In this document: piece by piece, positions 28,856-39,742 of the stretch | Layout: each line of letters begins with the position of its first letter | Numbering within the stretch: the first letter of the stretch is position 1 | DNA from: Rhynchopus euleeides | Taxonomy: Eukaryota > Euglenozoa > Diplonemea > Diplonemida > Diplonemidae | Direction: 5' to 3' | DNA length: 64,000 nucleotides | NCBI GenBank assembly: GCA_963210315.1 | Contig: OY723288.1 | Coordinates: 1,178,001 to 1,242,000, forward strand | The notes under the pieces: model-generated | Told to the model about the DNA's origin: nothing | Seen by the model: the letters and a program-made list of their open reading frames with translations, nothing else | The model's database searches: none | Position numbers and translations under genes: made by a program

Positions 28856-30199
28856 ATGGGATGCTGCTGCGGCAGGGCTTACGGGGATGAGGGCGAGGGG
28901 CAGGGGAAGGGCACCGCCTCGCAGGGCAGCGGGTATGAGTTCAGCGAGGTGGAGACGAGGGCCGTGCTGAAGCCGCTGCTCAGCCCCAGCGCGAGGGGGT
29001 GTGGCATTGTCGATTCGGACGATGAGACTGTCATTGCGGAGAGCACGCCCACCGCAATGAGAGCAGATGCCGAGCACGTCGATTTCTACTCCTGCTGCAG
29101 CGAGAGCGTGGCAGGCAACCTAACAGGGTCGATGCGGGGGACACGTGAGTTCCGGAGCAGCTTCTCAGGCACCCAAGGCCCCCCAGGCGCTGCGCCTGTC
29201 GTGGATCCTCCTGCACAGATCTCCATCGAGCCGATGGGGGGGCGCAGCGTGCGGCAGGCGTGGGGACACCGCGAGGTTTTCCGCGTGCGGGTTAACAACG
29301 GGGAGCCGAAGAGTTTTGTGTTCAGCTACACGCAGGGGTTCAGCCTGGAGGTGGATGGCTACCGTGTCCCCTGGAAGGAGGACTTCAAGCGGCTGCGCGA
29401 TATGGCGTTGGGGCAGGAGCCTGCGCCGCACGCGGAGTGGAAGCTTTCCCACGCCGATGACAAGAACCAGCTGAAGGCGTGGACACGTGCACCCCCGGAC
29501 CTGCCTTGGCTCGCTCCTCCCGAAATGATGAAGGATAAGTGCCGGATCAACCAGGTGCGGGTGGAGGCGCACTTCGACTGCCCCGCCCGCCACCTGTATG
29601 ATGTGATGCACGACGCGGCGTACCGCAAGGTGTGGGATGACAAGATGATCGAGGGGAAGAAGGTGGCGGAGCTGACGCCGCGCGCCGACATCGGCTACTA
29701 CGCTGCGAATCTGCCGTCGCCCCTGTCGAACCGTGACTTCTGCAACCTGCGGACCTGGATGGAGATGCCTGACAACGAGTTCATCATCATGAACTACTCT
29801 GTGAAGCACGACGACTGCCCAGAGCAGAGCCTGGTCCGCGCTAGCTCATATGGGAGTGGATACTTCATCAAGGGCACGAGCGACTCGGCCTGCCTGATGT
29901 TCTCTGTGTCCCACACAGACATGAAGACCTCCGTCCCTGCATGGGTCATCAACGGGAAGATCGGTGCTATCAGCTGTGGCATCATCCCAAAGCTGCGCGA
30001 CGCTGCTGCGAACTACGAGATGTATCAGCGGTTGAACTCGCTTCCCCCGGTGCCGCCGTGGCGCACGCCTGTCTGCCATCTCAACTACGAAGACCTTGTG
30101 GACGGCATTGTGCAGGAGGAGGGTGCAAAGAGGGGTGCTATTAGCACCGAATGGGAGAGGTCCCTTCCCACGATGGGGACACCGGATATTCTGGCGTGA
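28856..30199 (+). CDS. START-domain lipid-transfer protein, STARD10-like, with lipid-anchor N-terminus
   Basis: The frame is open further upstream, but ATG 28856 gives MGCCCG, a typical N-myristoylation (Gly2) plus palmitoylation (Cys3-5) start. The product has 447 residues. Residues 1-120 are low complexity. About 125-215 is a conserved-looking globular part with many aromatic residues. The START domain spans about 229-395: DVMHDAAYRKVWDD, ADIGYYAANLPSPLSNRD, EFIIMNYSVKH and VPAWVINGKIG are close to the phosphatidylcholine-transfer/STARD10 branch. Such domains bind a single lipid and move it between membranes; the anchor suggests a membrane-tethered version. Intronless. A polyadenylation signal follows 45 bp after the stop. 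Its start codon lies only about 340 bp from the LINE-2 tail. Confidence 0.88.
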   Translation: MGCCCGRAYGDEGEGQGKGTASQGSGYEFSEVETRAVLKPLLSPSARGCGIVDSDDETVIAESTPTAMRADAEHVDFYSCCSESVAGNLTGSMRGTREFRSSFSGTQGPPGAAPVVDPPAQISIEPMGGRSVRQAWGHREVFRVRVNNGEPKSFVFSYTQGFSLEVDGYRVPWKEDFKRLRDMALGQEPAPHAEWKLSHADDKNQLKAWTRAPPDLPWLAPPEMMKDKCRINQVRVEAHFDCPARHLYDVMHDAAYRKVWDDKMIEGKKVAELTPRADIGYYAANLPSPLSNRDFCNLRTWMEMPDNEFIIMNYSVKHDDCPEQSLVRASSYGSGYFIKGTSDSACLMFSVSHTDMKTSVPAWVINGKIGAISCGIIPKLRDAAANYEMYQRLNSLPPVPPWRTPVCHLNYEDLVDGIVQEEGAKRGAISTEWERSLPTMGTPDILA

Positions 30200-30243
30200 A
30201 CGCTTTTCAGGGACAGGCGTGCCGTGAAACAATGAAGGAGTTC

Positions 30244-30249
30244 AATAAA
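30244..30249 (+). terminator. AATAAA polyadenylation signal of the START gene
   Basis: AATAAA 45 bp downstream of the START gene stop, followed by a GGT-repeat and a G-rich tract. Confidence 0.7.
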
Positions 30250-33200
30250 TATGGCACCTGCCAAGGGAGGGTGCTCGCTCTCGAGGGGAAAAGGAGTAAG
30301 GTGGCTTGAGGGGGGTGGTGGTGGTGGTGGTGGCCTTCGCCTATCCGGCAACTGCCGGCAATCTTTCGACGGATCTTTTTTTCTCTCAAACAGATCGTGA
30401 GAAAAAAAACGCGCCAGCAATGCAACTCTTCGGCAACCATACGTCGGGCGGAGAGCCCCTGCTCCCCACCCCCTCCCCCAAATCGAATAGTGAGAAGGGA
30501 GATCATCCTTGTTGCTTCCTTCGACTTCTATTTCAGTGTCCCCCAAATCGAATAGGTGCCACGCTTCCACAGCTTGACACAGAGAGCGGAGCCTCCCGCC
30601 GAAAATACAGTGGTGTGTTGCGTGTGTCCTTGTGAAGTGGAAGATCGGTGAACTGCCCCGCCCCCCCCCCCCCCCCACCCCTGTGGGCGGCGCCATGGGC
30701 TGTGTGTGATGCCCGCGTGTCTAAACCCAGCGTTGTTCTTTTGTCCGAAGGAGGGGGGTGGAACTGCGGCCCGCACCTTTTCCCCCATTTGTGCTTGAAT
30801 GGCCCAGGCCAGTGTGCCTGTGTTACAGTGGATGTCGCATCCCTCGGTGCGTTCCGCACGGTTGCAAACAAAATCACGTGTGTGTGTGTGTGTGTGTGTG
30901 GGAGTCTTCGGTCGGAGATAAGACACAAAACATCAATATCAAAAACGCGTCTCGTGGGAGATGGGGGTGACTCAGCCACCGCTTTTCCGTTGCATTAGGC
31001 ACCGTTCAGTGCAAAAGCTGACGTACGGAGGGGCGAAGGCAGGGAGCAAAACACCACTCGTTGGCCTGATGAAGGGTGGTGTTTGTTCCGTTCGCCCCCC
31101 TTCCAACCTTGCAAGAAAACTGTTGCTGCAAGTGGTAGAAAAACAAATACGCACAGGGAAGTCGTCTTCTCTAGTCCTCCCTTGACTCCCTAGTCGCACC
31201 GAAGGTGCTTAAACAAGTTTACTGAATGTGTTGCCTGTTTTGCGGGTCTGCGAGTGGTGTCGGTGCAACATGCTGCCCAGCCATGCGGAGGGTGTTAGCC
31301 CTCCATCGTGTGTTCCATCAGCCAGGGTGTTCATGTGATACTATCGAGCTGATGCGGGACCCCATCGCTTGGGGCTTGCCATGGCCAAGACTGATGAAGT
31401 CCAAATGCGACAGGTCAGTGGGTCGGTCTCGTACGAACACCTTGCAATGGGGGTGCAGTATTAGCTATCGGAGCTGCGAATTGTTCGAAGTTCCCTCGAA
31501 AGATATCTGAAATGGGTTCAACCTCGGCCCTCGCTGTCGGGCTGTAGCCTGCAAGGGTTTCCAGAGAACGGTGCTGAAGTAAATCTTGTGTGGTGCACAC
31601 TTGGCACCGTGGAGGTGTCGGTTGCGAGACAACCCAAGAAGCGGTGCGGCGACGCCTGCTTATTGTTCTGGGGGTTCTGTGTTCCAACAAGCAAGGTATT
31701 GAAGAGGGTGGGTTTTTTTTTCGTTGGTTGCCACGTTTTGCTGTCACTTTTGATCCAGCAGAGCACATATGGGAGATCTGGCTTATTTACTGGCTACAAG
31801 CGAAGTGTAGCGAAGCCGCGAAGTACCTCGGAGAATCGCACGACCAAAGCTTTAGGATTAGCACCTTCATGCCACTTCACAGGGCCCCAACACAGCCCTG
31901 ATACACAGTGTGCGCTCGAAATGTCGTTGGAGCTGATTTCTGTATTACAGTTTCTGGACAGGGTGCTTCTACCATAAATCGAAAGGAGTGCAATTTCATC
32001 GGCTGATGCTTGCGAAACGTCAATTCGGCCAAAACAAAATATCGGCTGGAGGCATCGCATTGCAGCTTCGGTGTGGATCCGAACCTTCCTTACTGGAGCC
32101 TTTCTGCCTGCCCCGCCTGGACGGATCGCATGGGGGGTACTGCACATTCTTCTTGTGATCCCATTCCAGTGCCGTTCTTCAAAGGCCACCCGTCTAAAAC
32201 ATGCCCGAAATCGCGCCCCTCTCCACGGCATGGCCAAAAAAATCGTTCCAACCATTCAACAACAGACTGATCTGTTTCTCGGCAGTCACAGAGCAGAGGG
32301 GTGGCGGGAAGGGGCGAGGGAGCTGATTCGTTCTCAGTGGGCGAACCCACGTGAGCCAAATGGCAGCCATTTGCGTGCACCACACACAGGTTGCCAGACA
32401 CGCACACACACACCGCCCGACCCTAGCCTTACTTTTTACGTGATAACTGCCGCCCTATTCCCTCCGGAGCAGGGGCAGAGCCGTTTCGTGCGTAAAAGTC
32501 ATGTTGAGCCCAGTAACCTGTAACCCCTCCTAATTCTCTGCCTGACCCTCCTCCAACCCTGATATCCCAATCTGCTTCTGGCCAGCATCAGTTTTTCAAG
32601 GGGCTGTGGGGGCGTTGGCTGCTGTATTTTTTGGCCGATTTTTGTGCTGCGAGGCTTTTTGGATTGTTGCAAGAATGGCTAACGCAGGTCTGTCGCCGGC
32701 ACTGCGCCCCAAGGAGTGAGCCGCCAGGGCTGTCTGCTTCCCTCTCTAATGCAAGACAGACAGCTGCCTTTGTTTTTTCCTTTTTTTTTGCTGCTGGCGT
32801 GACGTTCTGTTCAGTTCATTTCCCTTCTCTCTGTTCCGGTGCCGTTCCTCTCGTTCACCACGCCTGCATCACGATGATGTTTTATTTCACAGGAGGCGAG
32901 GGCCGGGGGGGGGGGGGGGCGGGGTGTATGATTACCCCACGGTTCACCAGCAAGTCTTACAAGCGGTTTTGACATGAAAAACGACAAGTGGTCCGCTTGC
33001 ATGACCACTTGCCTCATCATTTATAATGGCCTTGCTTGTGAACCGTGTAGTGGTAGCGATTCCCATAATATTATGGGGAAAAACAACTCCCCCGTGTATT
33101 ATGGCCCCAGCTTCCACCCCCCCGCCCCACTCCCCCCCGCGGGAACTGTGACCAAACATGCAGGCCGGCAACCCTCGCGTCGTGTGGATTCGCAATCAGC

Positions 33201-33833
33201 TGCACAATATATCCGTTTGCTTCAGTTTTGTATGCTACACAGCGGACCTCTCATCATCCGCGTGAGGTGCGCAGGAATGACGCAAGAACATAACCATCGC
33301 AGGGAAAATTTGAGTATTTCCCCTGCAAGACCACGGCGTTGATTTGCTCTTTGTGTGGAGGTGCCTATCCAGCGAGCTTCTAAATCAGCCATTCACCCAG
33401 TGCGGCTGTGTGGGGGATTTGCACCCACCCCAGTTTGGAACACATGCCAGAGACATCTGCCTTGGCATACAGCCTGGATTGCAGTGCTCTCCAAGCGAGC
33501 ACATCTTGCTCCCGTGTCCAATACACATGGACCTATTGCATGCCTTGCCGGGCCGTGTGCCCACCAGTGGGTGGTCCCACCCCTCTGGCTTGCTGGGTCA
33601 CAGGAACAGTGCAGTGGGGTGGCGTGTGGGGGGGGTGTCGGGGTGGAAGCCCCCAGCTGCCCGTCCTCTCTCATCCTAGCCTTGGGCAGGGGGGGGGGGG
33701 TATACGTGTGTGTGGGGGAGGGGTGTGTGTGTGTGTGGGGGGGGGGGGCACGTCAAACAACCCACTTCGCCAAGTTCTTCCTTCCGTTGCTGGAAAACCC
33801 ACCTGCCGACCCCCACCCCACACACTTCCCTGC
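30250..33833. other. Intergenic, no gene seen
   Basis: About 3.6 kb of mixed sequence with a GGT repeat (30309-30333), a C run (30661-30674), a TG repeat (30881-30900) and a G run (about 32908-32920). Open frames are short and have no recognisable domains. One copy of a short dispersed motif lies at 32230. Confidence 0.6.
32230..32260 (+). repeat. Dispersed ATGGCCRAAAATCGTTC motif (copy 3)
   Basis: ATGGCCAAAAAAATCGTTCC, closest to the copies at 16216 and 16783. Confidence 0.4.
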
Positions 33834-33920
33834 ATGATATCCCGCAACGCACTGCGACACTGCCACAGCTGCATATCCACCCCAGCAGGCGTCAGGCGAC
33901 AGCCTGTGCTGCTCACGACA

Positions 33921-35345
33921 ATGCCTGACGAGAAGGATATGTCGCAGCTGAAGCGCTCTTCAGATGTGCTCGATGACGAGATGGTGAAGGCTATGGATGC
34001 CTCTACAGCCACAATGGGGAAGCTGGAGGACGCGATGCGGGCGAACCAGGAGCTGCAGCGCTCCATCAAGGAGGCGCATCGCCGCATCTCCGAGCGGGAG
34101 CGGGAGAACAAGAAGTTCGACATCGAGGCCCTGGAGAAGCACCGCGATGGGATCGCAGAGGCGAACGATGCGATGCGGAAGAAAATACAGTCCTACAATG
34201 ACAAGGTGCCCGATACCGAGGGTGCCAGCGATTCGGCCCTGCGGGACAAGATGAGAAAGGAGGTGTTGGCGATGAAGAAGCAGTTCTGCGCGCAGATCAC
34301 CTCGCTGATCCACTCGCTTGCGGAGTCGTGTGATGACAGCGAGGTGGAGCGTGACCTGAAGTCCATTGTTGACTACGGCAGCTTTAGGTTCACCCGCGAC
34401 CCGCCTCACCACGCGAACGACCCCGATGATGAGCGTGACCACACCTTCCGCATTGCACGCTTCTTCTTTGACAGCCTGACCACCACCACCGAGTTCAGCC
34501 ACATTATCCGCGCTCGGTATGCCTATATGCAGTGTGGCCACACGGTGCTGCCACACGCCATGCCCCCACAGGGACTTCTTCCTGCGCAACCAAGCGAGTC
34601 ACGAGCGGGGCGACGAGAAGAGGCGGCGGGTGGAGGAACCCCCGAACCGCGGCGGGAAGTTTGAAGAGGCCAGCGAAGACGACTGGGTATGGCAGTGGGA
34701 GGGGCGCAGGGCGCAGGGGGGCACAGCATACCACACCCGCCACCCACCCCTGGGGAAGGAGCCCCCGGCAAATAGCTGCAACCCGGGCCGGCTTTGCGAC
34801 CTTCTCTGCAGTGGGAGGGATGCACTAGATCGCGCCACGACATGCCCCACCCCACAGCGCCGCGCCTCTGCTGACCGGGTCAACGCGCAGGAAGCGTTGC
34901 TGAATGAAGACTCGCACCGCAGCCGCAGCAGGACGGGCACCCCGTCGCGTGATGGCCACAACAGTGACCACGAGGTATGCGAGTGTGCCTGGAGCCTTGT
35001 GATGTGCGTGTCGCTGCAGCCTGCCGTCGCCCTGCCCCAGGGCACGTCATAGAAACCCCCTGTTGTCAGTGATACGTCGGACAATTATTCATAGGGTGCG
35101 CACAATAAACAACTGTACCCTGCCAACCCTGCACCCAGGACTAACATTGCAAGAAGGTGCTGGGTGGCTTGCTTTTCCGTTCACTCTTGACGATCAAACC
35201 CCCCCTCCTGCACCCTGCAACACACGCCCCCCCCCCCCCCCCCCGGCAGATGAACGGCTCCGATAAGCGGTCTCGGAGGGAGTCGTCATCCTCTTCATCC
35301 TCGTCCTCCTCCTCCTCTTCCTCCTCGAGCTCAAGGGATGCCTAG
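33921..35345 (+). CDS. Coiled-coil protein with basic/serine tail, four exons, family unknown
   Basis: Exons are inferred at 33921-34516, 34572-34686, 34858-34974 and 35250-35345. Each junction has GTATG and CAG ends and keeps the frame, giving 307 residues. Residues 1-110 are charged and heptad-rich (coiled coil). About 110-205 is a helical part ending RFFFDSLTTTTEFSHIIRAR, continued across intron 1 by DFFLRNQASHE. A KRRRVEE nuclear-localisation-like stretch, an SHRSRSRTGTPSR stretch and a run of about 17 serines follow, reminiscent of SR-type nuclear proteins. An in-frame ATG at 33834 would add 29 residues (MISRNALRH...) that could pass for a mitochondrial leader; I prefer 33921. If intron 3 is retained the frame stops at 35052, with AATAAA shortly after. 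I do not recognise the family. Confidence 0.7.
34517..34571 (+). other. Intron 1 of the coiled-coil gene (55 bp)
   Basis: GTATGC ... CCCACAG. Splicing joins CG to G and restores the arginine codon. Without splicing the frame diverges into an unrelated Pro/Arg-rich end. Confidence 0.7.
34687..34857 (+). other. Intron 2 of the coiled-coil gene (171 bp)
   Basis: GTATGG ... CCCACAG, phase 0, between the codons for Trp and Arg. Confidence 0.65.
34975..35249 (+). other. Intron 3 of the coiled-coil gene (275 bp), possible alternative 3' end inside
   Basis: GTATGC ... GGCAG, phase 0. The acceptor is preceded by a run of 19 C. The intron contains an in-frame stop (35050-35052) and AATAAA (35104-35109), so cleavage here would give a shorter protein lacking the serine tail. 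Confidence 0.6.
35104..35109 (+). terminator. AATAAA inside intron 3 of the coiled-coil gene
   Basis: A perfect hexamer 52 bp after the stop reached if intron 3 is retained. I found no such hexamer soon after the spliced stop at 35345. Confidence 0.45.
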
Positions 35346-36452
35346 CTATAGGGACATTCGGCTTGCTTGTGGGAGCAATGCCACAGCCCGTTCGTACTCG
35401 CTGTGACTCAGTGTGGGAGGGAAGTGTCGCTTTGCCAGGCATCGCAACCCGCCGTGCCTCCACAGCCCTGCCTTCGCACAGGCAAGGGAGAACCCGGGTG
35501 TGTGTGTGTGTGGAAGTGCCAACGCATAAACTATGCCCAAGTGTGAGGGGGGGTGGGGGTTGAAACCTCTCTTCACTGCGCGCAAAGCAGCGCGCCGGAC
35601 TCTTGGCCAACCTAACCTTCGAAGTAGGGTGCGTTGAGATGATGGGGTGGGGTGGGGGTGAATTTCATCCCGGATAACATGAGGTTTCTGCAGCCCGTCC
35701 GACAACGAATCGACCGCAAATTGGCGGGTGGTTGGGGGGTGGGGGGCGGGGGGGGTGTCTGATGGTAACTGTTAATCCCAACCCGCGACCCCCTCGCAAC
35801 CCCTCATCCTCACCCCCCTCCCCTTCTGTGTTTTCAGCGCCGATTTTTTTTTGCGGATCGTGGGAACTCATTTCCTCCAGACCCACACTCCCTCCCCTTT
35901 GCAGGCGGAACACCCATCCAGGTGTGCGGGAGGGTGGTTGGTGGTGGGGAGGAAGGCAGCCGCTGCGCTGGGTTCTTGCATTACATACATACCCCCACCC
36001 CACCCCGGTGAGGCCACAGCCACGCACAGACACTCTTGCCCTGCCTTGCGTCCTCCAGCACCTCGTCTCTCTCTCTCTCTCTCTCTCTCCCTTCCCGCTT
36101 TCCCCGGAGTGTCGGGGCACACATACACAGTAAGCATATCGAAATAGAGTTCTCCACCTATCCACCCACACACTCACACACGCGCCGCGCGCCTTTTTTA
36201 CTCCCCCAGCCCCCACCCCCACCCGTTTTTCCTAACTAACAAAAACACACACGAAACAAAGAGAGACTTTCCGGTTTTTTCCGGCACTCATGCGCTAGCA
36301 GCTGATACCACCTTTTCTTTGCCTCCACCCCACCCAGGGTGTACGGGGCCCGCTGTGAAGTTCACCTCTCCTCGCTTCGGGGAGGGGTGGGTAGGAGGCG
36401 GCGGTGGTGGTGCTGAGGGGTTCTCCCGCGCTGCTCTGTGAAAGCCTCACAG
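35346..36452. other. Intergenic, no gene seen
   Basis: It holds GT and CT repeats (CT run at about 36065-36090) and G/C-rich tracts. The last 400 bp presumably include the promoter and 5' UTR of the BTB-RCC1 gene. The start codon of that gene directly follows CTCACAG, which could be a splice acceptor. Confidence 0.5.
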
Positions 36453-38111
36453 ATGGACCCGCAGTGGATCACGCTGGATGTGGGGGGGAGGCTGTTCAAG
36501 ACATTCAAGTCGACGCTCCTCAGCGACTCCCGCTGCATCTTCGCGAGAATGCTGCAGGACGAAGGCGAATGGGCGCCCACCCGGAATGAGTCAGGGCACG
36601 TCGTGATTGACGCAGACCCAGACGCATTCGCAGTGGTCCTCAATTTCATGCGGTACAACGAGGTCATCATCCCTCCGAAGGTTGCCCGGCAAGCCGTCTG
36701 GGCAACCGCAAACTACCTCCAAATCAACGGCGTGATCGATTGGTTCAACCGCGACCGCAAACAGCTCCTCTTTGCGTGGGGGAGCGGGCAGAGCGGGGAG
36801 CTGGGCACCTGGAGCCGCGAAGACGTCGCAACCCCTGTCTCCGTCAAAGTCGTACCCTACGGCAGCAAGGTGGTTCAGGTCGCTCTGGGCGCGCAATACT
36901 CCTGCGTGCTCACCGACACCGGCGTGGTCTACACCTTTGGGAACGGGGAGTGGGGCCAGCTGGGGGTCTCCACGCCAGACTCCGTGTCTACCCCGGTACC
37001 TGTCGAGGGGCTGCTGCACAGCAAAGTGGTCTGCATCGCCACAGGGTATGCCTACGCCATGGCCGTCACGGGGGACCACAAGGTCTACTTCTGGGGCAAC
37101 AACAACCACGGCCAGTCCGGGCTGGGGCCACGCTACTTCGGGGCGTCCTACCGGAAGATTGAGGAGCCCACAGTGATCGACCTCCTGCAGGACGTCAAGA
37201 TATGCCAGATCAGCTGTGGTTCCTTCTTTGTGCTCGCTCTGGACACGGAAGGGAGCGTATGGTCCTGGGGCCTGATAGATTGCCTCGGGTTGGGCACTGT
37301 GGACGAGGTGAAACATCGTTTCCCCGACGAGGTGTCCGACAGTGTCAGCAAGGACAAGCGTGCGGTGCTCCTTTCGCCACACCCTATTGAGACCCTCAGT
37401 GGGCATGAGGTGACGCGCATCGCAGCAGGGCAGTGGCACTCCTGCGCCATCACGCGGGAGGGGCGGGTGCACTCATGGGGTGTGGGGTTCCAGGGGCGTC
37501 TCGGGCATGGCAACAAGGAGCCGTGCCCCTGCCCCCAGCTGGTGAAGGGGAACCTCGAGGAGTACGTTGTGGTGGATGTCAGCTGCGGGTCGTTCCACAC
37601 CGTCGCCCTGACGAGCTGCGGGAAGGTTTTCTGCTGGGGGGACAACGCCAACGGGCAGTGCGGCGTTACAGGCATGGAGGCGGTGACACAGCCTGTGCAG
37701 GTGCACTCGCTGACCCTCCTCGGCGGTGGCATCGCGCGATCCATCTCCAGCGGGAGGCAGCACACGTCGGTGGTGATCGGGGGACCCCACACCCACGAAA
37801 TCCCCGACGCGCCTGACATCATAGACCACGGGCAGGTCTTCTTCTTCGGTGACTCGAAGACCAACGTGCAGCAGGGCCAGCCCGTGCCACGGGGGGGCTC
37901 CTCGAGCACCGGGTCCTGCAGCTCTGGGGCCGGGAGCAGCCCGCCTGCCGGAGGCCCCTCCATGCTCGCGTCCTCATCGTGCCACTACAGGCACTCGCCC
38001 CATCTGCCCCGCCTCGTGCCAGGGATGGAGCTCAGCAACGTGCGCTCTGTCACATCAGGGCTGTACCACAGCATTGCTCTGTCAGAAGCGATAGTCTCAC
38101 ACACACAGTAG
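36453..38111 (+). CDS. BTB (KCTD/T1-type) plus RCC1-repeat protein
   Basis: 552 residues from ATG 36453 (MDPQWITLDVGG). Residues about 4-100 are a T1/KCTD-type BTB domain: the LDVGGRLFKTFKSTLL start and FMRYNE with a helical end. From about 106 come seven or so RCC1 repeats, each with WGxGxxGxLG-like blades (FAWGSGQSGELGT, YTFGNGEWGQLG, YFWGNNNHGQSG, WSWGLIDCLGLG, HSWGVGFQGRLG, FCWGDNANGQCG, FFFGDSK), and a final strand near the C-terminus. A Ser/Gly-rich loop at about 475-520 interrupts the last blade. BTB-RCC1 proteins usually act as adaptors, often for cullin-3 ubiquitin ligases or small GTPases; the exact partner cannot be told. The gene is intronless. The frame extends 5 codons upstream without ATG. 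AATAAA lies at 38441. Confidence 0.9.
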   Translation: MDPQWITLDVGGRLFKTFKSTLLSDSRCIFARMLQDEGEWAPTRNESGHVVIDADPDAFAVVLNFMRYNEVIIPPKVARQAVWATANYLQINGVIDWFNRDRKQLLFAWGSGQSGELGTWSREDVATPVSVKVVPYGSKVVQVALGAQYSCVLTDTGVVYTFGNGEWGQLGVSTPDSVSTPVPVEGLLHSKVVCIATGYAYAMAVTGDHKVYFWGNNNHGQSGLGPRYFGASYRKIEEPTVIDLLQDVKICQISCGSFFVLALDTEGSVWSWGLIDCLGLGTVDEVKHRFPDEVSDSVSKDKRAVLLSPHPIETLSGHEVTRIAAGQWHSCAITREGRVHSWGVGFQGRLGHGNKEPCPCPQLVKGNLEEYVVVDVSCGSFHTVALTSCGKVFCWGDNANGQCGVTGMEAVTQPVQVHSLTLLGGGIARSISSGRQHTSVVIGGPHTHEIPDAPDIIDHGQVFFFGDSKTNVQQGQPVPRGGSSSTGSCSSGAGSSPPAGGPSMLASSSCHYRHSPHLPRLVPGMELSNVRSVTSGLYHSIALSEAIVSHTQ

Positions 38112-38440
38112 TGCTGAGGGGGTTGCAGGAAGGGTGGCGGGTTGTGTGATGGCCACGCCCTGCCCATGAATGTTGGGTTTGCCCTCGCTTCTCGCTGTGT
38201 TGCCGAGTGGGAAGGGGGGGGGGGGGGGGCGGCGGGGAGGGCTGCAGCGGCCCCGTGTGATCTATCTTTTTGTTTGTTGCGATCGCCATCTTACCTTAAC
38301 TTTGTGGTGTGTGTTGCTGGGGGGGAGGGGGGGGGGTGGGTATGGGCCGACTTTCTTGTTTTACGCACGCGGGGTGGGGGTGGGGGGGGGGGGGGAGGCG
38401 CAGACCCGGGGACAGCTCCGGGTCACCGCCACTGCCGCGA

Positions 38441-38446
38441 AATAAA
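38441..38446 (+). terminator. AATAAA, likely polyadenylation signal of the BTB-RCC1 gene
   Basis: Perfect hexamer 330 bp after the stop, following long G-runs. Confidence 0.55.
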
Positions 38447-39742
38447 TTCTGCGTCGGTGAAGGGCGCTTTGGAATGCGCCTGCCACAGTGCCACACGGCA
38501 CCCCCCAGGGTGTTGCGGTCCTTGATTGCTCACCCAATGGGGGATGCTGGAGACCCTGCGCCTGTCCCTGCTGCAGCAGCAGGGGCAGGCGCAGGGCCAC
38601 AAGGCAATGCATTGCTGTCAGATGTGTCAGCTCTGTGCGCCACACCATGTGCACCGGGCACCACGCTGATGCTCGCGAGACCCTTTGCTATCCACCCGCC
38701 ATGATGTGGACCGCCACGCCACACAGCGAACGAAGCTGTTTCTCTCTCATGTAACACTGGTGTTATCTTCTGCGATGCGGTTTACTATTTGACCTTCGTG
38801 CGCATTTTTTTTGTGACAGTTTGGCATTGCCAGTCTTGGAGGCACTTTATGTGGCCTTTTTTTGTGGATCTTGTGACGACCCTCGCATGTGGAGGTCACA
38901 AGCAGTGTCACGTGCGGCGCACAGTGCGGGTGGTTGCCTATCCCGCAAGGATAGCGTGCTTCCACTTGCCGCCTCACTCTGCATGACACGCACAGCCGGT
39001 GCGGCGCACGGTGTCTGCGTCGTGGCTGCTGTCTCTGGTGTGGGCAAGCCACACCGGCGTTTACGTCTGCTTGCCATACTGTGTTTCTTTTGCCGAAGGG
39101 TGCCTCCACTCGACAGACCAGGGGAGGTGTGGGGGGGGGGGGTGGGGTGTGGGATACAGGGGAGAAACCATCTGGCCACCTTGTTTCGATTTGACGGAAC
39201 CCCGAACCAACGGCTCCGCCCCCCCCCCCCCCCCCACTTTGAACGGTTTGAAGTATTCGATGCGATACTTGCGTGTGCTGGAGCAAAGCAACATGCTACT
39301 CAGCTCTAAAAGGACCCGTGGCAGCGTTCGGTATCCTGCACACATGCACTCGCAGGCCACCATACGACCACCATGGGTAGGCACTGTTCGTACAAACATG
39401 CAACACAATTCCATGTCTTATTGTTTGCGCAGAAACAGAGATTTTGTTGGGCACACAAGATTCATCACCACTGCGCTGCACACAGCCACCCCCACACAGG
39501 CAGGACACATGCGAGAAGGTTGAACCCTTTTTCTAACACCGTTCCGCTTCTTCTTCATATCCCACCCACAGCAGCCCGCTGCTTGCATCGCCGTTGTTTG
39601 TTTTGCTATCCCCGCCCTGCCCCTGCTGCACGTTGCATCCCACCAGGCCCTTTGCCCCCCACCAAGCGCGGTGTGAAGGGGGTACCACCTTTCGGCAAGG
39701 AGCGAGCCTGCCCTCTGCTGATTCGAGCAGCGTCCCGCAAAG
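38447..39742. other. Intergenic, no gene seen
   Basis: Mixed sequence with a G run near 39131 and a C run near 39220. No frame shows a protein family. Confidence 0.6.

Noticed and set aside
33408..33920. Longer N-terminus for the coiled-coil protein
   Set aside because: Most of it is G-run and GT-repeat sequence. Only the short 33834 start remains a real alternative.
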